Assembly (NCBI GenBank): GCA_035582835.1
Contig: JAYKAV010000944.1
Coordinates: 62,001-126,000 of the forward strand
Reading direction: 5' to 3'
Length of the DNA stretch: 64,000 nt
Source: Phoebastria nigripes
Lineage: Eukaryota > Chordata > Aves > Procellariiformes > Diomedeidae
The notes under the pieces: model-generated
Told to the model about the DNA's origin: nothing
Database searches by the model: none
The model's input: the letters and a program-made list of their open reading frames with translations, nothing else
Part shown: piece after piece, positions 40,325-52,945 of the stretch
How positions within the stretch are numbered: position 1 is the first letter of the stretch
How the letters are laid out: each line of letters starts with the position of its first letter
Translations under genes and position numbers: made by a program

Positions 40325-40347
40325 ATGCTCAGAACTTTTCCAGTAGT
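40325..40347 (+). CDS. HMBOX1: HMBOX1 coding segment 1 (N-terminal 7 codons plus 2 nt)
   Basis: Translation starts at ATG 40325-40327, with A at -3 and C at +4, an adequate context. The segment encodes residues 1-7 and two bases of codon 8, and ends at the gtaagt donor. The upstream in-frame stops at 40319 and 40301 exclude an N-terminal extension within this exon. The peptide is hydrophobic and short and carries no known domain. A second in-frame Met (residue 13, 52959) in the next exon has a stronger-looking context (A at -3, preceded by gaaacc), so some protein could start there. Confidence 0.9.
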
Positions 40348-43300
40348 GTAAGTACAAGCTAAAAAAAACCCACAAAAATTAAGAGTTGTTTGGTGGTTTT
40401 TTGTCTGATAATTTGTCTAAAAAGAGCACAGAAATGGTTACAATGATTATCAGCAGTTGGCTAAATTGGAGAGTTCCACTGGTTTGGTATTTGCTAGACA
40501 TTTAGACCAGGGAACAATAGCAGTTAATTCCTCACTTGGTCTGGCTGATATGTTATTTCTACTTCTACTTTTCTGTCACTGGAAAAGAAGGAAAATCATG
40601 CAGTTCTTAGAAACTCAGCCTTGATCAGAGAAAAGGTAGTGTTAAAAGGGAGATCTCCATACATCTACTGAACATACTAGAGGGATACCAGAGCTGTGCA
40701 AGAGAGTTTAGCGCCACTACAGACTTGGTGAAAGGGGATGAGTACACCATTAACTTAGTATTATATAGCAAAGGCAGAAAACCTAGGGCACATAACCTAA
40801 CATTAGAATTGGATGTGTTGGTCCAAGCAACCAGTGCTGTATCTTGAATCCCAGTATGAACTGAAGTTCTCTAAATCTCATCCTTGAATTTGAGCCTATT
40901 AGTTTGTTCTTTTAAGTGACTTCTGTCATGAATCTTCAATGTAATTGGTATCCATGCTGTTTCTTCAATAAATAAGCAAATGAATTCAAAGTTTGAAGCT
41001 TGTCAGGCTGAAAGGAAAGGCTTGACCTGTACTGTGCTGTCATCCATCTCTCTCACTGGCCAGTCCTATATCACTGTTCCCCATACCTCTTTCATAGGCA
41101 CGACCAAATGCTTGTCCACTGGCAATCAGATTCTTGAGATACTCTGACCTCTTGGCTTCTGATTGTACTTTCTGTCAGACTGAGTTGGAAAGAGAAATCC
41201 TGTCTACAGAATAGGTAGCAAGAAACTGAGCTGCTGTGAATGCAGGCAAATTTTCCCAGATGGATTATTTCAAGGATGAAGATTATTCATCTAGTGCACG
41301 GACATTCATAGTGCAAGTGGCAGTGCAGTCACAGACTTCTGTAGAGGAAGTCGCAGTGAAACGTAACGACTGCCAGGGGTTTTGTGTTGGAAACTAAACT
41401 ACCAATGTATTTCAAAAAGACTTGATACAACCATTAATTAGTTATTTTCTATTGCTGGTGGCTTAGTCTTCTATTCAGAACTAGTGGTTTCCTACTTTGT
41501 TGCCAGTCCCCTGAGCCACCTCCTCTTCTTTCTTTTAGCTGGAAATATGTTGGATTTCAGTATTAAAATCACCACTTGAAATTGTAAAGATCTAGTTCAC
41601 AGCAGGAAAGAAGTTTGGAGGTAAGGCCACACTGCCCTGTGCATCTTTATTATACTGGTAATTCAGAGTTTGCAGAGTGATCTTAGAGCTCCTTTGTGCT
41701 TTGTGTGAGCACAAGGACAGTCTGTCAGCTTTAACTTTGAATCAGACTTTTAACATAAATTTCCAAACTGTGAATTATATAGTTTTAATTTCCTGTGCTT
41801 TAGCTAGATTTCAGTCATGTTCTGCCCCTGTGCAGTTTTAGTTGGCTATCGCGTTGTTCTGTTGCTTTCTGGAATTGTTGTGGCACGTTGATGTGCCCTG
41901 TTAATCAGCTGCCACCCTCCATCAGAGAAGTAGCAGCTTTTTCGATTTATTCCAGTATATGTGCAGTTAATACGGTCATTGAGAATGCAATATAAGTATA
42001 GATGAATAATTTTTGACTGAGTGAAAGCTGGGGTGAACCTATTTGGAGGGGATTAGAGAGTATTAAATTAGAGGAAATGGGCCAAGATGACCCATTTAGG
42101 TATAAAGTTTCCAGATTAAACCCTAGATAACTTTTAAAAAGGATAAGTGGGCATCGTGGTTTCAGAAGGGGAAAGAAGAAAACAGAGTCTTCTTTTAAAA
42201 AAAAGAAAGAAGAGTTTTAACTTATACTGAACAAAATTAAAATTGAACAGTCTTAAAAATACCATGGTTAGAGAGCAGTTTGGTTACTCCTACCATGGGG
42301 CAGCATCCTCTGTCAGAAGAGCANGTCGGCAGCTGGCTGCAGTTACCATTTCACCTACCTAATTTTTACCCACAGTTGGGTGAGAGTCAGTACTTGAGAG
42401 GAATTTGAGGCATGGTGTCAACACAGGACTCTTGATTTTGGTCTCACAAGAATTAGTCATTTATCTGAAACAGAGTCCTTCTGTAGCCAATGGAAGTATA
42501 GCTCTGTTGGGTTCTCCATAAATATAATGGGAGTAATTACTTGTACTTCACAGGCTCACGGCAGTATTGATTAATTAATATGTGTTAATAGTGAGGTATG
42601 ACCATCAGTATTTGCGTTGCATGTTTCAAACTACCTCTCGAAATAAGATTTCTGGTAGAACTAGACAGTTTCAACATCNTCACTTAAAGTTTGCCTGAAT
42701 TATCAGGCCGGTGCTTATGAATCTAACTGCCAGCAATGACAGAGCTGTATTGGGAGTGAGTAAAAGCCTGCTGAACGGAAAGAAAATCAGTGTGAGTAAT
42801 GCAGATGAAAAAGGACTAGACTGAAGCCTTGTCATCATTTAGGAAAAACAACGGAAGGAAAGGAACGACTATGTGAACCATACCAAAGTCAGCACACATT
42901 GAAGAACAGACAGTGGAGTTACAGTGGCTTAGAAAGTCACCACATGGCTGAGCTGTGTTAACTGTCCAACTTCCCTGAAATGTGACACGAAACTCGTTAA
43001 TTAAACTTGGGTGAAAGAGGACTCAGCTAATTTTCTCTTTTTGTCTTCAGTGACAAGTTATCGTGTAAATAGTTGGTGGCTGTAGGAATGTTCAGTTGGC
43101 ATTTTAAGCTTCCTTAACTGAAACAATGTCTTGTCTGAGCCCTTAGTTTTACTATAAGATGAACCAGATGAGTTAATTCATGATTTCACAGACAGCTAAG
43201 CCACTCTGAAAGAGACCTAAAAGAAATCTTGTTGCATGTGTGCCTCTTATGCCTACTTCTGCTTTTGGCCAAATTGGCTTGTCCCCGTCTGTTGAGTTGA

Positions 43301-44941
43301 TGATAGCAATCATCAGAGCCTTCTCTAAGCTAATTCAGCTCGCTAACCCAGGCAGAAACTAGCTGTGGGTGGGTTGGTTGGCTGATTGATTTTCCTGCTG
43401 GGTTAGTGAACTGAACTGGTCTGTGGAGATTTCCACCAGGTCCTGGAGCTATGCAGAAGAGCAGAAGAGCAGGTCGTAGGTTGGTTCACCCTCTCATGCA
43501 TCTGCAGCCTTAGGACTTGCANCTGTAGGTGTTCTCCTCCTGCTCCAAGCAGGACACAGGAAGATTTGGACTTGCCCTGAGAATATAGACTGGGTCTTCT
43601 CTATGTCATGCAAGAGGAAGTTTCCCTAGTTCAAGTCTGGGCTACACAGAGAGATGTTTGTTGCTTTAAGAACATTAATTAGGACATGTGTTTCTTTTTG
43701 AAATGCTTTTAAATAAAATAAAACTCTAATATGGAAGCAACTGTGGCCAAAAGCCCGTGTCTTTGCCATTATGATTTATATTCTTCAAGGAGCCACTGTT
43801 ACCTATTCCTGAGTTGTTCTCCCAAGTATAATCTCTGTCTTCACTAAGACTGTGTGCCGGTAAAACTACACTTGCAAACTGTTTTCTAGTGGGAAAAAGT
43901 AATCGCTTTGTAGTTAAGCATAAAATTAGGGGTAGGTAAGTTTCAGTTATTTGCTGGGTTTGGATTTTAATTTTCTGAAGTTAGAAATTTCTCTTTCAAG
44001 AAAGTGTGTTGATTGTTACTGCTGGTGATAGATCCTGAGGGAGAACGAAGGTGCCTGAAATACTTCAGAACATCTCTTTTTCTTTACGTGTGGAAGAGAG
44101 GTGGTGGAAGTCCTGGTGATAGCATTCGTTGAAACTTGTCCTACACCTTGTCATATCTGATGCTATAGATGGACCCTGTAGGATGGCGGTATGTTTGGTG
44201 AGAAAATGCTCAAAGTTTGGCCAGGCACTTGGTCTGCCTTCTTGCAGAATGCCTGTGTGCCTTTGAACAAGTCATTTTGAATTGTCTGAAGGCCAGCCAC
44301 TTTCTGTGAGCTCTTGGTCTCAAAAATTAGCACAGTTTTACTTCCCGGCCTCACAGGGGTATTCTGTAGAAAGATGTGTTTCAAGTATTTAGATACTCCA
44401 GCTAGCAGAATTAATAGAGAAGAATTCTGAGATTCTGTCTGGATTTTAATAAAGGATTGGTCAAATTCTGAAGTGAACTGGAGGAGGCAGAAGACAGCAG
44501 TATACCTACCCCTGTAATCTTGACAGCTGAAAATACGTGACTTGCCAGTCTGGTGTCTAGGTTAGGCCCACGTCTCAGTTTTATTGCCACAATGACTCTG
44601 TTTCTTCATGTGGGTTAAAGACAGTATTTCGGTGTGTTGGTTAGATTTGCTTAGCTGTGTAACTCAAGTGCACAAGTCCTGCCCTGATTACGTTACAGAG
44701 CTTATATATCCAAAGTTTAGTTGTTGGCTCCCGAATCCAAGAGCTCCTCCTTTGCTCTTGGCACAGGTTTGGGCTTTGGGCCCTGGTTCAGCAATCAGCT
44801 GCCACTACAGCNTTTCTCTCTGCTTGTTACTCCTTCTGATCCCTCATTCTGCCCTTGAATCCAGCCTCAGAGTTTGAATTCCTGCCTCGTTGCTGTAGAA
44901 TTGCAACAATAGTAGGAAACCTAGATTTTAGAAGTAGGGAA

Positions 44942-44953
44942 GGTTAGGGTTAG
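44942..44953 (+). other. Two-unit telomere-like motif GGTTAGGGTTAG
   Basis: TTAGGGTTAG at 44944-44953 is one full and one partial vertebrate telomere repeat in the intron before the main HMBOX1 coding exon. HMBOX1 protein binds such double-stranded repeats, so a contact is conceivable. A 10-12 bp match in 64 kb can also occur by chance. Confidence 0.5.
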
Positions 44954-45109
44954 ACAGATAAGGTGTCAGTGTGAATCAGTTTGTGCCTTGAGTAGAATTC
45001 AGAAGTATCTGGCTCCCAGCCCTGTGCTTAGTCAGAGGTCAGTTCCTTTTGTAAGACTTGGATTATGACAATAATTGNCATTTATATTATATTTTTGCCT
45101 TGTAAGATC

Positions 45110-45232
45110 GATCTCAAGTTCTCTCTCTGTTTCGCAAAGATGTAAAGCGGATACTATAAAGCAGAGTAAGTTACTCACCCAAGTGGAATCAGTGGCAAAA
45201 CTGCTAGGGTTTGCTCACTGCCAGTGTGCCAG
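45110..45232 (-). mobile_element. Possible MIR-like SINE relic
   Basis: The + strand has agagtaagttactcaccca, agtggaatcagtggcaaaa and ctgctagggtttg, comparable with the reverse complement of MIR ('gttaagtaacttgcccaaggtcacacagctagtaagtggcagagccgggatttg'). Divergence is high. Confidence 0.4.
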
Positions 45233-45498
45233 CATCCAGTAAAAAATATTTTATTGGCAGTGAAGAATTTAAAGACTGAGTGGAAGAACAGCTTATGTAG
45301 AAGTAGTGAATCTGGGTTTGGGGCTCTTTAACTAGCTGAGAAACTTGAAGCCTCCTGAAGAAATGATATGTTGATATTCTGCTCTCAGCTTGCCTTCTAT
45401 AATTTGTGTAGCGGTGAGTATTTGATTACGTTGGATTTATTTTCAGAAGTTTCAGGCTGCTCTTATTAACTGTCACCATTTTGATCGAAAGCGTATGG

Positions 45499-45540
45499 CA
45501 GTGTTCTGCATTCATAAGACAGTGTTTTGCATTCATAAAC
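45499..45540 (+). repeat. 21-bp tandem duplication (2 copies)
   Basis: Units cagtgttctgcattcataa+ga (45499-45519) and cagtgttttgcattcataa+ac (45520-45540) differ at three positions. Too few copies to be a minisatellite; a simple local duplication. Confidence 0.9.
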
Positions 45541-48500
45541 AGAACCGGTGACGTTTAACCTCGATAGATCAGCTTGTAGTCTGATTTCACTGCTTGCTGC
45601 ATTGTGAGGCTTTCGTTTCCCTGGGATGAGAGCAGTCATTACAAGCATTACATTTTGTTTGTGAATCAGGATGAATGGGAGTAGAGTCCTCTTTGAAAAT
45701 CAGAACTAAGAGATGCAACTGCAGGAGATAATTATGCTAACGTATGGATGAGGATGCCTCTGTGTTCGTTGACATGATGAGCACTTGAGGCCTGATTTTT
45801 TTCTCTCTTGAAAACTGGTACAACTCCACTGAAAATACTGGTGTTGCAACTGATGAGCATAAGTGTTGGCTCAGATGAGTCAGATCCTTAATCCTCTCTT
45901 GCGTCCCAGAATTCATAGCATCAACTACTGTTTTGAAGGCAGCTTTACTTAATATGGTGCAAAGCTTTGGGCGTTTCTGAAATACTTAAATTGGCTGTGA
46001 ATAAAAGGAGATGCACTTACTCTGTAAGAACAGAAAAGGCTAAAGCTTGAATTTCAGAAGGCTAGATAGCGTTATGCCCTAAATGTCCCAATTTTGTTCC
46101 AGCAGTGCCTTAGAGCTGCACTTGATGGGTCACAGTCTTTGCCTCTGAACGTGTGTGCATGGTGTGCGCTGCTTACTTTGTGATATAGGTCAACCGCTCT
46201 GTTTGTGGAACAGCTGTAGCTCAGAATGAAAGTCCCTCTCTTGAGCATCTTGTAAGAACTAGCTGCATCCTTTGGGATGGGTAACGGTGGGTGAGATGTA
46301 GGAAAGGAAGGAGGAGTGAATGAAACTTTGCTTGGGTCCTTGGATCTCATAAAAATATATGGAGAGAGAAACAAGCTTGCATAATATAAAGCATGGTTAA
46401 AAAATTAACAGACTGGGCAGCTGGAAGTGGAGTTTCTTTGTAGTCACTGGTTCTGATAGAAAGCATCCGGAGCGGTAGTTCATATGAATTAGGTTGTTGA
46501 ATATCAGGCCAGTTGATAAGCAAATTATATTGCATTTGGAAATAGCAACGCCATCCTTACTATCCATTTTTGCTTGCTGTCTAGATCAGAGACCTCACGT
46601 AGAAGGGAAACATAGCAAGGATCCTTACACCGGTGCATGGTCTGGGGACTGGGCATGCAAAGCCAGCACAGCTGCTCTCTCTTCTATATGTTTTTAATAG
46701 CTGGAGGACATCCGCCTCCACAGTTGTTCAGATAGCAGTTCTCACTAGTACTATATGCACATACACAGAGCAAAAAACTGGCAGGCTAAGGAGTTCAAGC
46801 TTGTGAGAAAGACTGTGATAGTTAAAACACTTGTGTAGTTAACTAGTTGTAGAAAGTAATTTTTTTGCTGTATACTTTGGGATAACCTACTTCAGCTGAA
46901 AAGCCACAACTTTACCTTGTGATTTTGCTCTTTCATTTAAAGGGCAAGATTGTGTTCAATGGCACCAAGAAAGTGCATGTTATTTTGCAAAAAATGATGG
47001 TGCTATAAAAGGTAAGATTACAAATTCTGGAGCTACTGTTAACAGGACATTGTAGTGCTGTTAGGGTCCTACCCTGGACCAGCAGTATATGCCATATGTC
47101 AAAGAAGGGTAGAAGTTGGCATCTCTCCCCATCCTCTTTGCCACAGTTGATGTGACTTTATCAGAATCATTCTTAAACCAATTACCAGACCTAGGATCCT
47201 GTTCTGAACACTTTGGCTCTAGCCCACATCCATATTATGCAGATTATATCAAATATAGGTCTTCTATCAAAAAGCGCAACTGGTTTTTTAAGTATTGAGC
47301 TTTGTGGAGCTTATTAGATAAAGCAGTGAATTTTAATGGAAATTTGGAGAAGGACCTCTGCAGAAGAGGATCTCTTCAGTGATGCTAGAGTACTTCCTAC
47401 CCATGTACAGTGAGTAGAAGAGTGGAAAAAATGATTTCTCGTGATCATTAAAGAGTCCAGAGCCATTTTCTCAAGTGTTAGAGGTGTTAAGGCTGATGTC
47501 TGGCCTTATTCCCAAATGGGTAATTGAATTGCTTTGAACTTCTGCAAGTTCAGTTGGACATGGACTTAGCTCATATCTGTTTTTATGGGATTATGCTGCT
47601 GTGTTCCATCACCTAGAAAGTTAGTGTCGAGTAAATGGTTCTTGTATCTGCATGGGCTTGGGCTAGGATAGTAGGTGAGAAAACCTTGCTGTGTTTTTCC
47701 TTACTTTTCTCTCTGAGATGCAGGAGGATAAAGGAAGAGAACACCTCTGTATCTGGCCATGTACCCCCACTCAGTACTTTCAAAGGGGGGAAGAAGCCCT
47801 GTATCTAAAGGGTGAAATTCATACAAAAAAGANGCTAAGTAAGTCTTGGTGGTATGACAAGGAAAAGGGATGGTTTTGAGAGCTAATTTGCCCCTAAACA
47901 GCCTTCACTCCAGAAAGTGGCGTTAGAAGTAAAAAAGTGACGCTGCCTCTGGCTGGTTGAGACCTGCTGGATATTTTATATCTGTGGATTTGGGAAGGAA
48001 AATGAGTTCTTTTTTATTTAGCTCCTTATAGTTCTCCCTTCAATCTGATATTCAGGTACCTCAGGTTCCTTCTGGATGAGCCACGAAAGATAAGTATGAA
48101 GCTTTAATGCTTTATAGATACCAAGAGGCAGTAAGTGGAATTGGGCCATCTTACCTGGGGTGTGACTGCCAACTTAATGTAAGAAATGTAAATAAGTTTG
48201 ATACTTTAAGCTACCTTTTTTCTGTCAGGATGTAAATAAACTTGATTCATTTTAAGGGACAGATTCAATTGTTAAAAAATCTGTCAATTTTAGTTTTGAG
48301 CTTAATTAGTACTTTGCAGACGTCTTGCTTTCAAAATTACAGGGAGAAAAACGCATGGCGATTCTCCCTTGGTTGGCTCCCTTTTTCGGATATCTTCCCA
48401 AGGAAATCTGACAGCCTGTTGTAACTGGTGAGAGTTTTGCTAACTGATCAGAAGATGAAACATGTGATTGTAAGCTAAGATCTGCTAGTGTTGAGGATAT

Positions 48501-49109
48501 TTTGCTACATTGGCAGCAAAGTTTGCCAAAGTTTGACCACAGCAAAGCAGTCGGTCCACAGTCTTTGTTCTCAGGAAAAGTATTTGCTATCTTTATTTTC
48601 TCCTGCACACCCCCAATCATTCTGCTTGTCCCTATCTTATTTTACTTCTTGTTACTTTTGCAGATGATTGTATTTCACAAGGAAAAAGAGGGGGGAAGCA
48701 AATTGAATTATAGCTAGCCAGAGGAGTTCAGGAGGATAAGAGGCTCTTACAGCAATATGGGGGGGATGAAGTAGTGGAGAATATCCATTAATTAATGAGG
48801 TGAATGAAATTATCATGATTCTAAAATGGCTGATTTACTTAACTGCTTTGTAAATTGATCTTTAAACAGGGTAAGTTTATTAAAATATTTTAAAAAGGGA
48901 AAATAACTGAAGCCCTCCTAGAGTAACAGTTCTAAATAATGTTACTGTAGTTATTCATTAAAAAGCAGTAGATAGTTGGCAATGTTGGAACATGTTCAAT
49001 AATACCAAGTTTTGCAATATTTGTTTTGGGTTTTTAATGGAAAATTCCCAGTTCCTGCAGTTGTTTTCAATAAATAAAACTCACTCCGAAGCATTGTTTC
49101 TAGATCTCA

Positions 49110-49350
49110 TGGTTGTGTAGAAAAGCACATGAAAATGTGAATGAGAGTTCAAAATCAAGAAGACCAATAAGAAGTATGTCAGATGCAATGTATGCTGTGT
49201 ATGTAAGTATAAGCAAGGAAGTTTTTACATCTGTATATGACATTAGTGAGACCAGCAGTGAGATACTGTATCTGATTTTGGTGTTCATATCTTTTTAAGT
49301 GTTAAAAAATTATACAGAAGTTGTCTAAAAGGGTTGGAGGGCTAGAAGGA
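49110..49350 (+). mobile_element. Old CR1/L3-like LINE relic, 5' piece
   Basis: The DNA follows the ORF2 region that encodes 'KKAN..KEVLPPLYxALVRPHLEYCVQFW' in CR1-type elements: aagaagaccaataagaag, aagcaaggaagtttttacat, tgtatatgacattagtgaga, gatactgtatctgattttgg and gggttggagggctagaagga. The protein frame is broken. It probably belongs to the same insertion as the piece at 49985-50175, which is in the same orientation and in the expected order. Confidence 0.65.
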
Positions 49351-49396
49351 TACCTTGCATGGACAGACAGACTGCTGGGATCATTGACTTCGGTTG

Positions 49397-49471
49397 TTTT
49401 TTTTGTTGTTGTTTTTTTTTGTGGTTTTTTTGGGGTTTTTTTTGTTTTTTTTTTTTTTTTTTTTTTTTTTT
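49397..49471 (+). repeat. T-rich/TTTTG tract (75 nt)
   Basis: A run of T broken by single or grouped G, ending in an almost pure T stretch of 28 (49445-49471). Read on the minus strand it is an A tail with AAAAC-like units. It sits inside an old CR1 relic. Low-complexity; open reading on the minus strand here (Lys/Gln-rich) is an artefact. Confidence 0.95.
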
Positions 49472-49824
49472 CCAAATTGCCAACATTTTTCCAGTGATTG
49501 TGTTAAACATAGTATAATGGATTTAATCTGACAGTAGGCGCACTGCTCTTAGGTGACTTTCTGCAAGCCTTTTAGCAGCAGTCCACAGATTAACAGGACT
49601 CTGTAGAACACAAGTTAGAAGTCATTGAATATCTTATTCTTACGGCAGAGGATGGCCTTGTCCAGCAGCCCTTGCATCCCTGTGCGATTGAAATTACTGC
49701 ACATGCACAGCGACTCGCTGCTGCATCAAAGTGGGACAAATTGGAGGCCAGATCACTTTCCCACATACAGCCGTGTACAACAGAAGGTCAACCATTTATC
49801 TTGCACACAAGAACGCTGGAGTTC

Positions 49825-49895
49825 ATTATGTGTAATTCACTAGTAATTCACTAAGGATACTTAGGATTCACTAAAGGATTATGTGTAATTCACTA
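49825..49895 (+). repeat. Local duplication with 53-bp spacing
   Basis: The 18-bp string attatgtgtaattcacta occurs at 49825-49842 and again at 49878-49895. Between them 'attcacta' plus 'gga' recurs (49845-49854, 49866-49877), so this spot has undergone repeated small duplications. It lies between the two CR1 pieces at 49.1 and 50.0 kb. Confidence 0.85.
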
Positions 49896-49984
49896 AAGGA
49901 TATTAATTTGGCCTGAGAACCCAGGTGTGGAAGCTCAGCCCTGACATTTTAAATAAATTAGGCATCACACCCAAATTTTAAAGG

Positions 49985-50175
49985 GAATGACTGGCTGTGG
50001 CAACAAACTGCTGCAGGAAATGGTAAGTTCTGTGTTGCTTGACATTTTTGAAGCCATCTGGAAAGTCGTGCTTTTGTCAGATGCGAGTTTTTCAGTTCAG
50101 GGGGCTAGAAGGACAAAAGTTTTGGGTTTCTAAGTCTGTGACAAACTGGAGATTAAACTAGGTAATCTAAAGTAT
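49985..50175 (+). mobile_element. Old CR1/L3-like LINE relic, 3' piece
   Basis: The sequence around 50005-50080 encodes a weak match to the CR1 C-terminal pattern '[17 protein letters not shown]' (here NKLLQEMVSSVLLDIFE), and 50140-50175 (gattaaactaggtaatctaa) resembles the 3' UTR 'gactagatgatctaaaggtcc'. Judged with the piece at 49110-49350; on its own it would be weak. Confidence 0.45.
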
Positions 50176-52945
50176 GTTTTGGTATTAAATGTCGAAGAAG
50201 TCAGTAAGGTAGGAATTTTGAGTAGAGGTAGTTCTGGGTGGAGGTTCTGGTTCATTAAATCCTCCTGTTCGACAAGTACTTGAGCACATGGCACTTGGTG
50301 TTGACAGATAAATGATCCAGGAAATGGTGACGTGAGAAATACAGGTAAGAAATGCCAAAAATGGGTTTATCTCTAAGGAGAGGCGAGCTGACATATCTGG
50401 TGAAAACCATCTCAAGGCCAGATGTTCAAGAGATTTTCTATTTGAAAACCATGATACTCTGAGCTGACGTGGGGTGCTTTCAGGCTGTACAGGAGTTTGT
50501 GATGTGAGTCAGTCAGTCAGTGTGACACTTCTTTTCTCACAAAGCTTGGAGAAAAGGATTGAGCCGCCCTGCCTCTCCCAACGCAGAGGCCAAACCTAGA
50601 ACACAGTGTCTGTTTCCAAATGCTCTTTGTCAAGCTTTGAACGTCTCAGTCTGAGATGTGACTTCCAAATTTTAGTTGTTACAATTCCAGTCAGTTGCTA
50701 GTCTACTGCTGCATTGGCTGCTGTGCCCTCCTTTTAGTAGAATAATCTGTGTGCTTGTCTTTTAAAATTTAAAATGGCTTGTACGTTTTCAGTAATCAAT
50801 TGTCCAAAGAACAGCACATTCCTGTTGGACTGAAGCACTTATATGGCTGTAGTCCGTCTGTCTTCTCACATAGTCATTTTCTTGGATGGGAGTCATCCCC
50901 TTGCATTGTCCTCCTGCTTCCTTCTCCCACGTACACACTGTTGAAACAAGGAAAGGGGTTTGATAGTTGCTTTATGAGACCAAAGATAGGAGCTTCTTCT
51001 CATTTCTTTATTTTCCAGGCTGCAAATGCCATTTTTGTGGATTCATGCATCCTGGCTTTGTAGCACCGTGTCTGTACAGCTACGCTCTAGCTACAGCTCT
51101 ACTAAGCAAGCCAGTTCTTGGTGCTGTTCTTCAGCCCCGAGGCCACTTGGCCACATCCATGCTACCAGACACTCTTAACCTTGAGACCGAGTGGCTGCAT
51201 CCAGAGTGTTTGTGGTTTCTGCTCCATGCAAAATCTTGAAAAAAGCCTGCGAATTGGTCAGGAGTGCACTGGTTGACCAAGACAGTTACAGTGATGTAAT
51301 AATGCCACAGACGACTGTGTGTAGATGCTACGGTGCCTCTGCCTGGGCACTATTTAATTTACTAGTATTGACATGGCTATACCCTCTGACTTAAGGATAG
51401 ACCTGTTTCCATTGCCTAGTCAGCTCTGTGTTGTGAGATGTTACTCCCCTGAAGAGATTCCCTTGCTACACTCCCAAAACCTATGGGCTTGGTTTACTTT
51501 ACTGTGATTTATCTATCTGAAAAAAGACTAAATGCAGCAATTAAAGAAGTGTTGTCACTCTGTGGCTCCTGTTGGGGACTTCTCTGTGCCAGTGCAGAAA
51601 TGGAAATGAGGAGTGATCTTCAAAATTTGTAGAGAGAAATAGGCAGCCCTGTCCCTGGAAGGTAATAATAATAATCGTGACAGCCATCATCCCTCTCTTG
51701 GTTTTCATAGGGTCCTCGGAATTCTTACTCGGCTTTCCTGAGGCTGCGTTTGTCTGCTCTCGCTTGTAGGGATTGTACATTAGCTCTGTCATGTCTCCTG
51801 GAGTTTGAGTGATCTCTTCACCCTGTTCTCCTGCAGGAATTTTAATAAACCCTTGACTCATAAGAAGATTCACAAGAAAGATGGAAAATGCCTTGATCTC
51901 TTTGCCAAGTTCTGTCTGCCTTCCATCTGCCATCCCTTCTTCTCAAGATCTTGAGTTCTGAAGGAGGTGATCTTGTCACTTGTATGCCATTTGGATCTGT
52001 AGTGAGGAGACTTAAGAAGGAAAAGAGATTAAGGGAGCATATTGTGATTTTTTTCAGTTCCATTTCTGGGCTTTGCAGCAAATACATGTTCATTGTTCTG
52101 GCATCTTGGGAAGTTTAAGAGTTAAAAATGCTTTTGATGAGCCACCATGATGATTGAGTTACATCAGAAGCCTGCCTTTGGAGGGGAAAAGGCTGTAGAC
52201 TTATTTCTTTAAATGAAAGCTCAGTAGTAATTGGATGTACTGCACTTTCCTTGTTAGGGCAGGCGATTTGTGACAACATTCCAGGTTCAAAAGTTACTAA
52301 CTTCAGAAATGGGACTTCAGTCAAATCAACTTTGGTCCTACAGGCCACTAGAATTTCCGCTAGGTGTGTTTTTATCTTCCTTTTTTCAAGGTAACAATAA
52401 AAAGTTAGGGCAACTTGAACTCTTCGTAATTCAGATTCGAAAGAGTTGAGATTCATAAATCTCATGTCATAACTGGTTAAAACTTCTCCAGAAAAACTCA
52501 ACCTCTGGCCTCGACCTAACAGTTTTGGAATCTGGGATTTCTGTCTGGTGGATACTTAGCAATGAGCAAAATTTTGTCTGAAATCACGTTGCAGCCTTAA
52601 TTACTGAGCAACCACTGTCTCTCTGTAGCAGCGGTTTATCAAAAGCAAAAGGGTACTAACTGCAGGTTTATTGTAGAAGGTGTAGGGAATGCTAGTAGAA
52701 GAGAGAAATGCTATTTGAGCACTTCAAAGAAAATAAGCCCTTCTGCTACATAGTGAGACTAGCATTCATGGGATGTTGCTGGCTGAGCTTGTTTGGAGGT
52801 GGACTGTTGGGCTGCCAGCTCTGTCATGTGTGTGACTTAAAGTTTTGGACCAGAATTGATCTTTCCTGCATGTAAGGTACTTTCCATGTACCACAGAGAA
52901 CTATTGAACTGAAGTATTTGCTTTTACATTTTACCTTGTTTTTAG

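Larger units (their letters stand above)
40264..40347 (+). other. HMBOX1: HMBOX1 start-codon exon (84 nt)
   Basis: The exon is bounded by a 3' splice site ending cag at 40263, preceded by a T-rich stretch, and by a consensus donor gtaagt at 40348-40353. It holds 61 nt of 5' UTR and 23 nt of coding sequence. The translated end reads MLRTFPV plus the first two bases of a Val codon. This matches the human N-terminus MLSSFPVV as I recall it, except for Arg-Thr in place of Ser-Ser. The leftover GT is completed by the T at 52946, and the next exon continues LLETMSHY. That perfect phase match is the main evidence. It is too short to be noticed by ORF length, and was found by looking for the missing N-terminal residues. 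Confidence 0.92.
40348..52945 (+). other. HMBOX1: HMBOX1 intron between start exon and main 5' coding exon
   Basis: This 12.6-kb intron begins with gtaagt and ends tttttag at 52945. It contains a MIR-like relic (45.1 kb), a 21-bp tandem pair (45.5 kb), a two-unit telomere-like motif (44.94 kb), an old CR1 in two pieces (49.1 and 50.0 kb) separated by a T/G tract and a local duplication, and little else. I see nothing classifiable in 40350-44940, 45550-49100 and 50180-52940. Minus-strand open frames at 51541-51933 and 52115-52501 have no recognisable domain and are taken as chance. Confidence 0.85.

Noticed and set aside
49325..49510. Lys/Gln-rich minus-strand frame
   Set aside because: It is only the translation of the T/G-rich low-complexity tract.
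51541..51933. 130-codon minus-strand frame, and the 128-codon one at 52115-52501
   Set aside because: Both lie antisense within an HMBOX1 intron, carry no recognisable motif, and sit in ordinary intron sequence.
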